Shown piece by piece: positions 22,122 to 34,440 of a DNA stretch of 64,000 bases. A model generated the notes under the pieces. It saw only the letters and a list, made by a program, of their open reading frames with translations, ran no database searches and was not told the origin of the DNA. A program made the position numbers and the translations under genes. Origin of the DNA: Monilinia fructicola (taxonomy: Eukaryota > Ascomycota > Leotiomycetes > Helotiales > Sclerotiniaceae); contig VICG01000010.1 of the NCBI GenBank assembly GCA_008692225.1, forward strand, positions 868,001 through 932,000. Direction: 5' to 3'. Position 1 is the stretch's first letter. Every line of letters begins with the position of its first letter.

Positions 22122-23610
22122 CTACTCACTTCCCTCCGTCCCCTCTGGCACTACTGCTACCTTCCCAAAGGCTACCTGCCTCTCCCCCAAATTGAACACC
22201 CCAAACCAATTCCTCAAAAATCCACTTCCCAATATAATACTCTTTATTCCCTCCTCTTCTTCCTCTTCCCTTGCAATGAACAATGACACACATCTATGAC
22301 CCCCGATATCCTCTCTTTCCACTTCTAACGTATATTCGTATGCCGTTAATGGGAATTCATGATCTCCAAGATGCAGAGTTATGATAGGTAAAGTACTACG
22401 ACGGGAACAGGGGATAGACGCTGGGATGTCGAAACCGCGATGTTCCATGCCAAGATAGTTATGTAGCGAGAAGACGAGAGAGGAGGGGAGGCCGATTCCG
22501 GGGTAAGAGGTTTCGAGGAGGGCGATATAGGATCGAAGATTGTAGGAGGAGGATGTGCCCGGAATGGATAGGGATGTGCAGGGGACTTGCCAGCGGTTTG
22601 TTACGAGGTCTGGGAGGGAGGCGGGGCTATGCTTGGAGACGGAGCTGTGGTTTAGAAGAGCGAGGGGTTTGAGGGGACCAGTATAGAGAGTGTGGTTTAT
22701 GCTACCAAAGGTAAGAAGACCGGGTGTATCGGGGTGTTGAGGAAGGAGGAGGGTAAATAGTTGGTTTAGGAGAATGTCTTGAGAGTGAAGGTTGAGGAGT
22801 GGATTTGAAATCGAATTTGGAGAGTGCGTAGATGAGGGAGCTAGTCCGAGAAGTCCATCCCATTCTAGATTACCCCAGTCAGGGTCAGTGAACCATCCTA
22901 TGCTATCGATTGCGCCGAAAGTTTGCGAGATTGTGAGGCCGGCGAGATTAATGGTATCCGAGATTAGATTACCAAATGCTGAGCAACGTGTGTAATCCAT
23001 AGCAAAAAGAGTATGAGTAATTTTTTTGCGTATTCGATAAGGAAGGATCGTAGAGTTGATGATAGTGACATGTATTTGTGCAATCGATTGACAGTATGAA
23101 CATATCATTATCAGAAATGGAAAGGAGAGCTCGTGAACTCTGTGGTGGGCTCCCGATTTCCAGATCGATGACATACAAAAGTTCGTTCCAATCCTGTGCT
23201 TCGATTAACATTGTCCTCAAAAGTCTATGCATTCAAAAACTTACCCATTCCGGAACTCCACTTCCATACCTTGCTCTTCCATCATCATCATCATCAATCC
23301 ACCCTTTTTCCACAGCTATCAAATACCCCTCATCATTTTCCACACCTCCTACAGGACCTTTCAACCTCTTTTGACCACCTTCATCATGACTAAACCTCCT
23401 TGAAGCTCTGGTCCTAGCTTTTTTAACTTCACTTTTCCTATGACTATTGACTCTACTCCTCGTAATCTTATCTTCTCTCGCAGCTGATCTTCTTGCTTGT
23501 GCATATGTCGAGTTTCTTGCCACAGAGTAGATTTGGGTTGAAAAACTTTCCGCTTGGATTAATGTAGCTGTGCAGGCTACGCAGATTATTCCTAAGTCTG
23601 AGACCCTCAT
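22122..23610 (-). CDS. pepsin-like A1 family protein, catalytic aspartates lost
   Basis: A secreted protein with the pepsin fold. It begins with a signal peptide (LGIICVACTATLIQA), followed by a basic propeptide-like region and an Asp-rich stretch. Exons are 23610-23245 and 23193-22122. The mature domain opens YVIDLEIGSPPQ, the normal A1 opening. The first active-site motif (DTGS in the family) reads LLSISDND, with Ser about residue 147 in the Asp position. The second (DTGT) reads LLETSYPGIGLPSS, with Glu about residue 349 in place of Asp. The fold elements WDGLLGLAP and IILGSGFLRNWFGVFNL are kept. It is therefore probably a non-proteolytic member. One extra base in the seven-base run 23021-23027 shifts the frame; ignoring it gives 478 aa. 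Confidence 0.85.
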
Positions 23611-26068
23611 GTTTGAATCTTTGGTCTTTAATGTGTCGTGTTGTTATTTCTTTCTCTTATTTTCTGGTTGGCAGTGGAAAAAATGGCAGGCTTATATTTG
23701 ATATGCTTGACTGACTAACACAGCCTTGCTATGAATAACAAGTCATGGATCATCGAAGTTGCCTGAACTAAGATGAACGTTCGCAACGGTATAGCAAGTG
23801 AATAGATATGTATCAGGAAGGAAAGAACAACCAAAATTTCCACTTGAGAACAGCGTGACAATGATAGATGAAACAACACCAAAATAAACAGAGCCAGGGA
23901 CGCATGAGATTATATCAATACCTAACTCCAACTTGAAGTGATGTTGGTTTTCCTCATGTTTCCGCTGCAGCTCAGCCACCCCTGAGTTGCTGTACCTACA
24001 TGTTCCCTCTAATTCTCGCGGGTCATTGGCAGCGTGGTAGGCGGATATGCATAGTTGCGGCGGTAATATATTTTTACTCTTACGCCCTAGGGTTATTTTG
24101 GACAATCCATGCCAGATTAAAGGTATGGGTAGCTTGCTTGTTCTTTGGAATTGTTGATTCATATGGGATAGCACGACGTTTACCGAGACATGTGGGAAAT
24201 AATTCCGGTAAGCGCCAGTGTAATTTCCGGGTTAGACTATCGCAGTGATTTATTTGGTTTGCATTTAACCGCTGAAACTTGTGATGGGTCCTTGCCAGGG
24301 GAGGCGAGCACGTGCCACGTGCTTGATGTAGTTTTCGTTGTACTGTTGCGATTACAAGGCCACTCGCTGTGTCGCGCGACGTTGAGGATACACTGTTCCC
24401 TGGATCGTTGTTACATAATCTTAAGGAAGCAGCTAGTTTGTAGTTTCGTAGAACATCTGAGGTTAGTTCTATCGACTCATGTTTCTGTCACACTGCCTTC
24501 GATCTCACCAAATTCTTCTCCCATCGGTATATAGGATTCGCTTGGATCTGCGGTACATCAAATCACACCGAAAATAAATATAGTCCAACTGCCAATGTAT
24601 TACCAAAGACTCAAAGTCTTTCAAACAAGCATATTAATCCAGACTAAAATCCAAGTGATTTAAAACTCTGTAGTGAACTACTCGTATACATGCTGTCCAA
24701 AGGCCGCAGATCACGAAACACCCCATCGACGGTCGCCAGAGTCACGCGATGTATGCATTGCGCAAGATTAACAAGTCGACAAGTATTGAGATTTTGGGTG
24801 TCAGTAAACTGTGCTGCCTGAAGAGGGCGTCTGCTTTGGCAGCGTCTCTCGCAGATATCGACACTAGTAGTGGTACTTTCATGTCAACAGACTACCGAGT
24901 CGGGGCCTTTTGACTGCAATAAAGATATTTTTCGCTATGACATTTTCAGAATATATATCAGAACTGAACTGACAGCGAACACTTGCCTCATATATCACCA
25001 AACCGACATGCAAAGCCCCCGAATGAACTTTTCTGATCTGTTTCTTCTGTAAAGCTAGAATATTTGATGTATGTTGTGATATATAACAAGATGCATTGCT
25101 CGTCAAGACTCATAATCGTGGCACAGTTATGCAGGATTATATACCTAGCCGCGTAGGTGATGGGTCATGCTAACATTGGGTCGTAGCTCAGTAAGCAGCA
25201 ATACAATAATTTTTGAATAGTATAATGGACAATGCAACTGTAATCTTCCCTCAGTCGGTCACTCTAGAACGGCTAAGAGAGTCTCAACCCGCGATGTACT
25301 GACCCCCCAGTGCTTATAGATTAGCCTGAAGTATTCCATTACGATGATGGCTGATCACTCACCTCAGGCAAAATATCAGTCAAAAGCGATCAAAAGAGCT
25401 TGATTGTTCTCAAGATGAGAGAGCAATTCAAAGGAGCATGCAAGCTCCCAATCACAGTCAAGATCATTCTCTCGGCTCATATGGAATATTATTCAAGAAA
25501 GTGATGTATGCTGAATTATTATTGGCATAGCCATTCAGGAAGTAGATTGTATGGCTTTATAGATGCCTCTTTTCTTACTTGCAATAGATAGCATAAAGAG
25601 AGGATTATTAGATTCGGTGACCCTGGACACATATACCTATCCCGGCACAAAATGCAATCACAGCTCACCTGCACGTTTTTTTACCAGTCTACCATAACAG
25701 CGACACCAGGTAACTCATCCTCGACCACTCGAGTACTATTAATCACCACAAATAAAGTGATCAGAAAATTGTGGCTGCTGATATTCGTCAAGGTGATGCT
25801 GCTTGATGTCAGTACATTCCCAACAATATTGAATTCTTCTGAGAGCGGCAGGAGGCCCAATTAAGAAGCATATTGTCAGTAATTTGGACCCACATACCTG
25901 CCATTACCCCTTCCCGTTCCAAAAAGCAGTGAATCATGCTGCCATCTTCTATAAAACCTGCTCATAATCCTCTATCAACACACCCAAGGAATAACACACA
26001 GTCATCCAAACTATGAAGCTGTGAGCGTGACCGATTCTAATCCCAGCTATTTAATTTGAGAATCCAAC
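23611..26068. other. 2.5-kb gap, no supported gene
   Basis: The left 150 bp are upstream DNA of the pepsin-like gene. A minus-strand frame at 23743-24174 (143 codons) includes a hydrophobic stretch (FGVVSSIIVTLFSS) but no family I know, and its codon character is not convincing. Nothing else is supported, including tRNA genes. Confidence 0.45.
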
Positions 26069-26488
26069 ATGTCTACCCTCCCCTCTTGCGCCCATGCATG
26101 GTTCCGGCAAAGCCAAATCGGAAAGCTTCCCCCACTTTATCTCAGCAGCCCCCCTTCAGAACCAAGATTAAAGCACATCGAGCATCACTGGAACCAAGTC
26201 ATTCAGCAGTACCAGGATATGCAAGATACAGAGGTACTGGATATCATAATGCTCCAAGAAGAGTTGGAAAGAGGATTGTCGAAGGATAAGAGAAGAGAAA
26301 TACAGGAATATGTCTTCAGCGTGGAAGATCCAGAGAGGAGAGCAATGTTAGAAATCTGGTTGGCTAGATTTCCCGGTTTCATGCTGAGGACGGATAGATT
26401 GGTCGAATTTGGAGTTACGGATAGAAGAAAAAAGGCTGCGACTTCGAGTGGTTGGAAATCATGGCTTGGAGAGTGGAAGCTTTGGTGA
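26069..26488 (+). CDS. small hypothetical protein, 139 aa
   Basis: A single-exon frame with ordinary protein composition: charged, probably helical segments such as VLDIIMLQEELERGLSKDKRREIQEYVF in the middle, and a C-terminus rich in Trp and Lys (GWKSWLGEWKLW). There is no signal peptide and no membrane segment. An A/C-rich leader precedes the ATG. I recognise no domain. Its length and the lack of stops in a charged sequence make a real gene more likely than not. A clearly coding frame on the other strand is absent. Confidence 0.5.
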   Translation: MSTLPSCAHAWFRQSQIGKLPPLYLSSPPSEPRLKHIEHHWNQVIQQYQDMQDTEVLDIIMLQEELERGLSKDKRREIQEYVFSVEDPERRAMLEIWLARFPGFMLRTDRLVEFGVTDRRKKAATSSGWKSWLGEWKLW

Positions 26489-27598
26489 TTCGTGTGTGAG
26501 GCGTAGATGCGGAGAGATAACCAAATTTCGATATATTGCGTCGGTTGAAGCAAGATATACAAAGAAGTATGCTTGGTGCGGCGGTGGAAAAAATTGAAAT
26601 GCTATGTTCAGCGATGTGGTTCTTTCTTGGAAAGTGGGAGGATATGGCGAAACCAATCGTCATGTTTGCAAACAAAAGATATCTTCCGTATTCACAATAT
26701 CTTAGCAACGACAACGAAGCAAGCCTTCCTTAGTTTTTCCTGGAGTTTGAAATAAATTGATGCCGAGCTGATAATTCGCCTGCCTGCCGCTCTAGCTGTA
26801 TTTCGTGATGAGCGGCCGCTTTGTGCATCCCTTCTAACTTCATTTGATCCTTTTTCTCAGCCTTCACTCCAAGTATGAAACATGTAATATGATAATTATC
26901 AAGCCATTTTCAGGTAGTAATGGGGATAAGAATACATCTTGAAAGTTCTTGGGCAAAATTGACTTTATGAGCAACGGTTCTTGATTTGACGACTATTCTT
27001 GTAGTGGATATTTACCAGTGTCCCCCAACGTGGTATCCGCCCTTATCGGCGATCAGTGTGAAGATCAGCACTGAGCGTGGGCAAAAAAGTGTAACGACAA
27101 CGGCCACTTGACTCACAGAGGTCCCCTTCGCCGGTACGCTAAGGATTTATGCATGTTATTGTCACTCTAACTATGTAATTCAGGAACGGCTCTTGTGATC
27201 CACGTGAACAACTCAATTTCAAGCCGGAATACTCCAATATGTGGTGGGACATTTGGAGGCGTTTGTCCAATGTGAGATACTATAATTTAGAAGACTGTCC
27301 ACAATTTGCAATCCAAGAGCCTGTAAAAGCAGAATCATTATTTTCGAGTCTCAACCACAGGTCTAGAAACAGGCCATGTCTTGTTTGTATGTGGGTCACA
27401 GCCGCCATGGTATATTCAAAATTAGGGCTCCAGGCAAACAAAGACCTTGATGATAAAAGATGGTAAAAAGATCCAAGGCGGCATCGATTGAAAAGGATAA
27501 CTTCCTATTAAAGGATTCCCTCTTATACTTCATACAACGGCACTTTAGAAACCTATACGTAGAAATCTTGAGACTTTCCTGTCTCTTTCTTCTCAAAC
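26489..27598. other. intergenic, no supported gene
   Basis: Short frames at 26409-26760 on both strands overlap each other and lack recognisable features. The right end is the promoter region of the O-methyltransferase. Confidence 0.5.
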
Positions 27599-29226
27599 AT
27601 GGCTACCAACATATTTCAAAGGGCAGCCATGAGCTTGGGCAGAAGATCATTTACTGCAAGTAGGTCAAATAGACTACCGAGTACGACATCTTTGACTACA
27701 GAAAGTTCTGTTTTACACAAGTTCTTCGACCCGCCTCACCTTCTCCACAGCTCACCTTTGTCTGAGTCCCCAACCTCTTCACTTGTGAAGTTAGCTGCGA
27801 CTATCACTCGAGAGACAGAGAAACTAAGTGCGTACTTGAAAGACAATGGAATCCAAGAGCCAAGCTTCGATGCCACTTCCGCAGTGGCCTTTCCAAAACT
27901 ACCTGAAGATTTGAGAAAGTCCAGAGAAGAAATTATCATAGCTACGAAAGAATTGGGCGACCTCGTTACGGGAGCCGAGGAAGGACTCAGATGGTTGGCT
28001 ATGGATGTATGTATATGTCCCATGAATTTAGAACAAAAGTTGACTGACAACTTAAAGTTCTACGATGTTCTCTCCCTTCAAGCAATATATCATTACAATA
28101 TTGGTATGAGCCTAACCCTAGTGACCATTGACTCCCGGACTAACTTTGAACAGCAAAGTCAATTCCATTGGGTGGCACTGCGACTTTTGAAGAGATTGCG
28201 CAAAAGGTTGGACTAGACGTTATCAACGTAAGAAGATTCATGCGACATGCTATGTCAAATAGAATCTTTCAGGAAGTCGAGCCAGAAGTAGTTTCACATA
28301 CGGCTGCTAGTAAGATGTTAGCTGAAGATCAATCTATGATGGACTGGGTTGGCGTTTGTGTAGAAGAATGTTGGCCAGTACGTTGTTATTTCAAGTCTAG
28401 TTTGTGGCTACATTGCTGCACTGCCTTCAAAGATAGATCTCAAACTAAATTCCTCTAGAGCGCAGGAAAAACAATCGAGGCCCTGACACAATATCCTTCA
28501 GCTTCTGAACCCACCCAGACGGGCTTCTGCCTCGCCAACGGCACTATGGATATTGAAGATTTGTTCGTCACCATTGGAAAGTCCCCACTTCGTGCAAAAC
28601 GCTTCGGAGGAGCCATGGCATCTTTCACCAGTGGTGAAGGCTACGAAATTACCCACCTCGTCGAAAACTATGATTGGGCTTTCATCGACTCTTACTCCGG
28701 TACCATCGTAGATCTCGGCGGATCTCATGGCTTTGTCTGCATAGAATTGGCCAAGAGATTCTCCAACCTCAACTTCGTCGTCCAGGATTTATCAAAGACA
28801 ATCGCAAGTGCACCTGCACTTGATGCCTCCATTTCGCCAAGAATCAAGTATATGGTCCATGATTTCCACAGTCCTCAACCTATCAAAAATGCAGATGTAT
28901 ATATGTTTCGCTGGGTTATGCATAACCACAGCAATAAATATGCGATCAATATGCTATGTCAACTTAAGCCAGCTTTGAAGAAAGGCGCAAGAATTCTCAT
29001 CAATGATTACTGCCTCCCTGAAGCCGGAAAGGGCTCAGTCGGATTGGAAGAAAAAGCTATGAGAACTATGGACATAAACATGTTGTCAGTTCTGAATGCT
29101 CAAGAACGTGGTGAGAATGATTGGGCCGATTTGTTTGGTGCAGTCAAAGGCTTTCGCTTTTTGGGTGTGAAGAGACCAGTAGGATGTAGAATGAGCTTGA
29201 TTGAGGCGGTTTGGGAAGGAGAATAA
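27599..29226 (+). CDS. COMT-type SAM-dependent O-methyltransferase
   Basis: A class II O-methyltransferase of the plant-COMT/fungal polyketide type, which methylates a hydroxyl of a small aromatic compound. Exons are 27599-28006, 28058-28103, 28154-28377 and 28459-29226, with introns of 50-81 bp. The product is 481 aa with an intact frame. The N-terminal winged-helix part includes GGTATFEEIAQKVGLD and NVRRFMRHAM. The SAM motif reads GTIVDLGGSHGFV. VYMFRWVMHNHSN holds the catalytic-His region and ARILINDYCLPE is the conserved post-catalytic block. The first 38 residues contain no Asp or Glu and several Arg and Ser, like a mitochondrial presequence; an internal start at Met11 is also possible. 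No biosynthetic core gene is nearby, so the substrate is unknown. Confidence 0.88.
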
Positions 29227-29580
29227 AGTAAAGAGTTATTGTAAAAATCATTCTGCGGCAACCACATCTTGGCTATTAACTAGATATCAAGACGATTGAC
29301 GTCAGAGAGCTCGCCTTGCTTTTTATAGACAACTATAGCCTCAAATCCGCAATATTTCGAATGCATGGTGTAACAAGCCAAAAACGGAGCAAAAGAAAAA
29401 AAAGAGTGAGAATGCAGCCCACAAAAACCTTGAGCCCATCGTCTATGATTACTTTCGATTGAAATGTGCCCTAGACTCCATTCCCACCGACGCCTATCCT
29501 TACATCACTTGGGTATTGCCAATTTAGCGTACAATATAAAAGGTGCTAGCCACAAATAACACGCAACCCACAAGGAAGAA

Positions 29581-30847
29581 TTAAAGCATATCGGTATTCG
29601 GCACCCAAAACAAAACTTCCTGGTCCGCCGTAGCAAAATGGTTATACTTGGGATTGAAAGCCACAATTGCTGATTCGCCCGCATATTCCAACTCATGTAG
29701 CGGGTTGAGTACTCTATTCGCCGTAGCCGCAAGTGTATCCCATACTAATACGTTTTTACTTCGGGATCCACTGATTACGTACCTTCCATCGGGAGTAAAA
29801 CAGCAGTCTCCAGCCGTGGTGTGAAGATAGTCGCTCGATGATGGATCCAGATTGTCCGGATTATGGTCGCCTGCTCCAAGTCTTCTTGCCCCACCTCTAT
29901 CTCTCCTCAAAAATGCCTTTAGATGTCCATCAAATGCATCCAATAAGAAGTGGCCATTGCCAGTCGTACCTAACAACAAGTGTTTTCCATCGTTCGAAAA
30001 GGCTAACTTGTTCCACCCTCTTCCTATTGCCTGCGGAGAAAATTCTTGACAGAATGGCAATATATCGAAAGTTGCAAATGGCTCCTTGTCGAAGTTGCGG
30101 AAGTCATAAAGTAAAATGGACTGGGCGAGAGGAGAAGCAGTTGCAAAGACATTTCCGGAAGGATCCCAAGCCACGAGATGAACACCAGTAAGATTTAGGA
30201 TACCCGCCGGATTATTAGAAGCTGCGTCCCAGATTCGAAGGGTGTTGTCTTCAGAGCAAGAAATGAAATTGTCCTGTCCTGGATGAAGAGATAGACATGT
30301 GACATTTTGCTCATGGCCCTCAAAGTAACGGATGTAGGAGTTATCATGGGCCGAGAGGTAACGTATTTTATCTATATTCGATTTAGTTTGCTATAGTTGA
30401 GGGACGAATTATAACTCACGATCTTTTTTAGTACTAGAATGTATGATACAATGCTCCGCATGGCCAAACATTGCATGGTTGCAGCCATATTTGGCACTAA
30501 TATTCATCTTTGAGTGTCTTCCATCGAGAACGTCATAGATTTGCATAGTATTATCAGTCTCAGATGTGATAAGCTGACTGCCATTATCATTGAAATTGAT
30601 GGATTGTATAAAATTATAACTTGGGGGAGTTTGACCCTTGTCTAATGGTGTTGGAGAATGACGGAAAAGCTTGATGCGTCAGTAGTTGCTCATGTATTAC
30701 TGAATTCAAACTCACCTTGACCGGAGTGTACAATGAGATCATATCCGTGAGTTTGGCAGTTGATGGGACGGTCGAAACTCCATTTTTCAGTGTGGAATTA
30801 CCATTTGCTCCTAATGGAGAGTCAATCGCCATAGGTGTAGAAGACAT
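29581..30847 (-). CDS. swd2: WD40 protein Swd2/WDR82 (COMPASS and CPF subunit)
   Basis: Swd2/WDR82 is a seven-blade WD40 protein. It sits in the Set1/COMPASS histone H3K4 methyltransferase and in the mRNA cleavage and polyadenylation factor, in the nucleus. Exons are 30847-30716, 30669-30420 and 30371-29581. The spliced product is 390 aa with an intact frame. Recognisable family text includes FNDNGSQLITSETDNTMQIYD, the GHEQNVTCLSLHPG repeat, NTLRIWD, FTPDGRYVISGSRSKNVLVWD and the C-terminal FNPKYNHFATADQEVLFW. The start chosen is the ATG at 30847; an upstream in-frame codon exists at 30904, but the Ser/Thr-rich N-terminus from 30847 matches the usual length. It is divergent from OAC1 with about 530 bp between starts. 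Confidence 0.93.
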
Positions 30848-31374
30848 GTTTGCTTGTTGATCTCTTCTACAACTTTCCACTGTAACATGTAATATAGACT
30901 TCAAAGAGAGATGTAGTCCGAAATGAGAAGAACATGCATTGGTCTTGATTTAGATTCCCTGTTCCATAAAAATACGCATGGCAAGCTCGAAAGACTTCTT
31001 TGTTTATCTACACGTGACTCGGATGTGAACCTCGTTATCCGGGTCCGCCCCCACCATCTCCGCGGTGCTCCGAGACTTTGGGTGAATATCACTGACAGGG
31101 ATCTGCAGGAGCTTCAGCCAGCTCCGAGGGTCGGCCTCTTGCTACACTGCGATAAAAATTATTATAAGTGTACACAAGAGTTTCGTATAATAACACAGTC
31201 AGCCTTGGTTACAAACACTTACTTGTATTACATCTCACCTCGGCGCTTCTCCTTTCCTTTTATATTTGAAAAAGTATCCAAACATCTCGAAAGAAACAAA
31301 CACTTGGCAGCTTGACTTGGACGTCTCAGCGTTGGTGAGCAATCGCGAGTGGTAGGAGTAGGGAGTATAGCAAA

Positions 31375-32478
31375 ATGTCTACGACATTAGGGTGAGCTTC
31401 TAAGATTGTTCTCCATTACCTCATATACTGACATCAAAGTCCAGAGCTTTCGTCGCAGGTGGAATAGCAGCGTGCGGAGCTGTAACTGCAACTCATCCAT
31501 TCGAAACTGTGAAGATCCGGTAAGAATACCATTCTCGGATACATTACACGCACCACACATTTACTAATGGGGCAATAACAGCATGCAACTGCAAGGCGAA
31601 CTTCAAGAGAAAGAGTCTCCAGCCACGGTTATATAAGGGACCAATTCACGGTGTCACAACTATTGTACGGAATGAGGGTCTTGGGGGTATATATCGAGGA
31701 ATCGGCGCTGCATATATTTTACCAGATGATTCTCAATGGATGTAGATTGGGCTTTTACGAACCTATACGAGGGACTCTTACTGGCGCATTATTCGACGAT
31801 TCAAAAACACAAAGTTTGGGAATAAATATCTTCTCGGGCGCAACATCGGGGATATTGGGTGCTGCTGCGGGCAGTCCATTTTTCTTGGTCAAGACGAGAT
31901 TGCAGAGTTTCTCACCGCAAGCGCCGGTAGGCACACAACATGGTTATAAAAATGCTGTGGATGGAATGAGAAAGATCTATAAAGCGGAGGGAGTAAATGG
32001 ACTTTACAGAGGAGTGGGAGCTGCTATGGTACGGACAGGGTTTGGAAGCTCTGTCCAACTACCAACATATTTTTTCGCGAAGAGGAGACTTGTCAAGCAC
32101 TTAGGAATGGAGGAGGGGCCAGCGTTGCATCTTGCAAGTAGTACAGCTAGTGGATTTGTGGTTTGTTGTGTTATGCATCCACCAGGTAAGCAGATCTTGT
32201 TTGGTAAATATCCCTCGTTCTAATGCTAATCTCTTTCAGACACTATCATGTCGCGTATGTACAATCAGACCGGAAATTTGTACTTCGGTATTTTTGATTG
32301 CCTGGCAAAAACTGTGAAGACCGAAGGTGTCTTCGCTATTTACAAAGGATTTTTGCCTCATTTGGCAAGAATATTACCGCATACTATCCTAACTCTCAGT
32401 TTGGCGGAGCAAACCAACAAGTTGATGCGGAAATTCGAGAACCAAATCCTCCCTACTTCGGTGAAGGAGCAGGTATAA
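31375..32478 (+). CDS. oac1: mitochondrial carrier, Oac1-type (oxaloacetate/sulfate)
   Basis: A mitochondrial carrier of the Oac1 subgroup, which moves oxaloacetate, sulfate and related anions across the inner membrane. Exons are 31375-31391, 31445-31519, 31582-32185 and 32240-32478. The three carrier repeats are visible through THPFETVKIRMQLQG, GSPFFLVKTRLQ and PPGDTIMSRMYNQ; the second fits the PX[DE]XXK[KR] pattern loosely. NGCRLGFYEP is typical of this subgroup. Exon 3 contains two surplus bases: one at CC 31619-31620, and one T in 31717-31720 (between GIGAAYI and YQMILNG). Discounting both gives 310 aa and a clean frame. The tiny 17-bp first exon encodes only MSTTL plus part of a codon. 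Confidence 0.9.
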
Positions 32479-32650
32479 AATACCTATTTCATACCCCGGG
32501 CTATCCGCAAGCCCAATATCACGTTGTATATACTCACTCATTCAGCTTGTATACTGTATGAGCCTCACGGGCAACCAGGAAGAATAATCGGTGTTAGAAT
32601 GGGACTTTTGGGGTGTTATAAAGATGATAGTAGAATACTATCGAGCGGTT

Positions 32651-33871
32651 TCATCCGTTGATAGATCTTGAGCATCCATAGCATAGAACAGCATCTGAAC
32701 TAATACTTTCTCTTGATTGCCGTGCATCCGGATTCTGGTCGCCCCCCCAGCCATATATACCATCAGTGCCCTCTGCTACAGGAAGTCCACAAAGCCCGCA
32801 CCCTTTCGATTTGTGGTCAGTAGTAGGGTTTAATTTGCTTGATGTCCTAACAACATTGGCAACTATACTTGGGAAATTCTCCTCGACAGATTCGAAATAT
32901 TGTGCCATTAAATCATCAATCGTGGTTGATTTTGAGGAAGCAGATATATGGGACGGAGTCTCTTGATACACTACTAGATCCGGAAGAGGTGTGGTCGAGG
33001 ATGAAAATGTCATGATTTCTTTCTTAAGAATATCTCGTAAAGGATAATTAAAGCCCACTCCATATGGGGATGGTCCGTCAGAGACTTGCCATGGCAAAGA
33101 AAACCCGCGTCCTTTGGCTGTTTCAGTGAGTGTTTTTTCTGCGAGTCGTGTAGTAGTATCACCGAATAATATGCTCTCGCAATCATTTCTTTTGGCGACA
33201 TCCACTAGGAGTCTATTTAACAGAGTAGATACAATGTCGGCCCTGGAGGTTGCAGATGACAATAAGGAAACGATCCTTTGTAAGTCTGAACTTGAGGCTT
33301 GGGTTTTCTGAACAGCACGATCGGATACACCCAATGATGCCCAATCAATACCTTCCAATTGCAGAGCTTCCTGAAGCCCATAACTTGAATAAGAATGTCT
33401 GGGATATTGGTCCTTATACTTTTTTAATAGAGCAGTAGAGGCTTCTCTGTCTGTATCGTCCAAGTAAAGGTCGATATGTACAACGAATAGTTCATACGAA
33501 GCCCGGTTCATTCGCTCGTGTTGGGTTTGGAGGTGACCATCTAGCATATGCAACAAGCATGATGACGAAGGACCGAAGGAAAGTGGTAATAATAATTTTT
33601 GTGGAACTTTCGCAGATCGTTTGCTTTTATAAGTTTCCATGCGCTTCACTGCCTTTGTTTTAATATACTGTGAGAAGCATTTTCTGGCCGAAAACAACTG
33701 TTAGTATAGCAACTCATTCTAAGTTTTGGGAAAGTACGGAATAAGAGTGACGAACTGGCAAACTGATTCTGATCGAATTTGAAGTGTTGCTTGAAACTCA
33801 TTACACCTCTTACAAAGTATAACTGATTCTTTCGTAGAAGAATGAGCTTCTGGAGAGTTTGGTACGGCCAT
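32651..33871 (-). CDS. ncs2: cytoplasmic tRNA 2-thiolation protein 2
   Basis: Ncs2 (Ctu2) pairs with Ncs6 to thiolate wobble uridine-34 of Lys, Glu and Gln tRNAs, using sulfur from Urm1. Exons are 33871-33756 and 33683-32651; the intron is 72 bp with an AACAG-rich 3' end. The product is 382 aa with an intact frame. The N-terminal zinc-binding pairs are visible as CKRC and, across the splice, SVCQKCF. The PP-loop region begins LLPLSFGPSSSCLLHML, a degenerate nucleotide-binding loop as expected for Ctu2. The C-terminus carries CGLCGLP and LCYGC. The second acceptor (GGCCAG) was chosen because it restores the Cys pair. NCS2 converges with OAC1, leaving only 172 bp between stops. Confidence 0.93.
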
Positions 33872-34440
33872 AATTCCTTCAAATGACCTTTTTAAATTAT
33901 TTTTGAATAAATTTGATGTTTCAAGTACATAAATGTTTCTTATTTGTGCAAATATGTAATGTAGTGAGTGTCCACGGGTATTGTACGAAGTATGTAGCAG
34001 TGTAGTACGGAGTATAGTGAAGAAGAAACTTTGATGATTACCTAACACATAAGCTAGTCCTTGTTAGGTGAGAAGATGAGGCTGGAGCAAAAATAACCCG
34101 AGCGTGATCAGACTAACCAAATTCGGTTAGATAGATCTGGACCTTACGTTTCCTGAACCCGCAGTAGAGCTATACAAGTATTACTAAGTTTTATTAGTTA
34201 GCATGAGAGGTCTCTAGAGACTTGGTGTTGCCAGAAATCAAAATAAATCAACTTCACTCAGACGATAATTTCCCCCCCATACATTATTGCTACGAATGTT
34301 TGAAAGTTGATCTATATGTAAAGGCGATATAAGATACTGTTTCCATCTTCATATCCCGATATCTTGTCACCTAGCAGGTACGGTACCGGTAGTAAAGTAC
34401 TAGGTAGCTTTCATCCCGAGCCCGCGAGGCTACAGCAACC

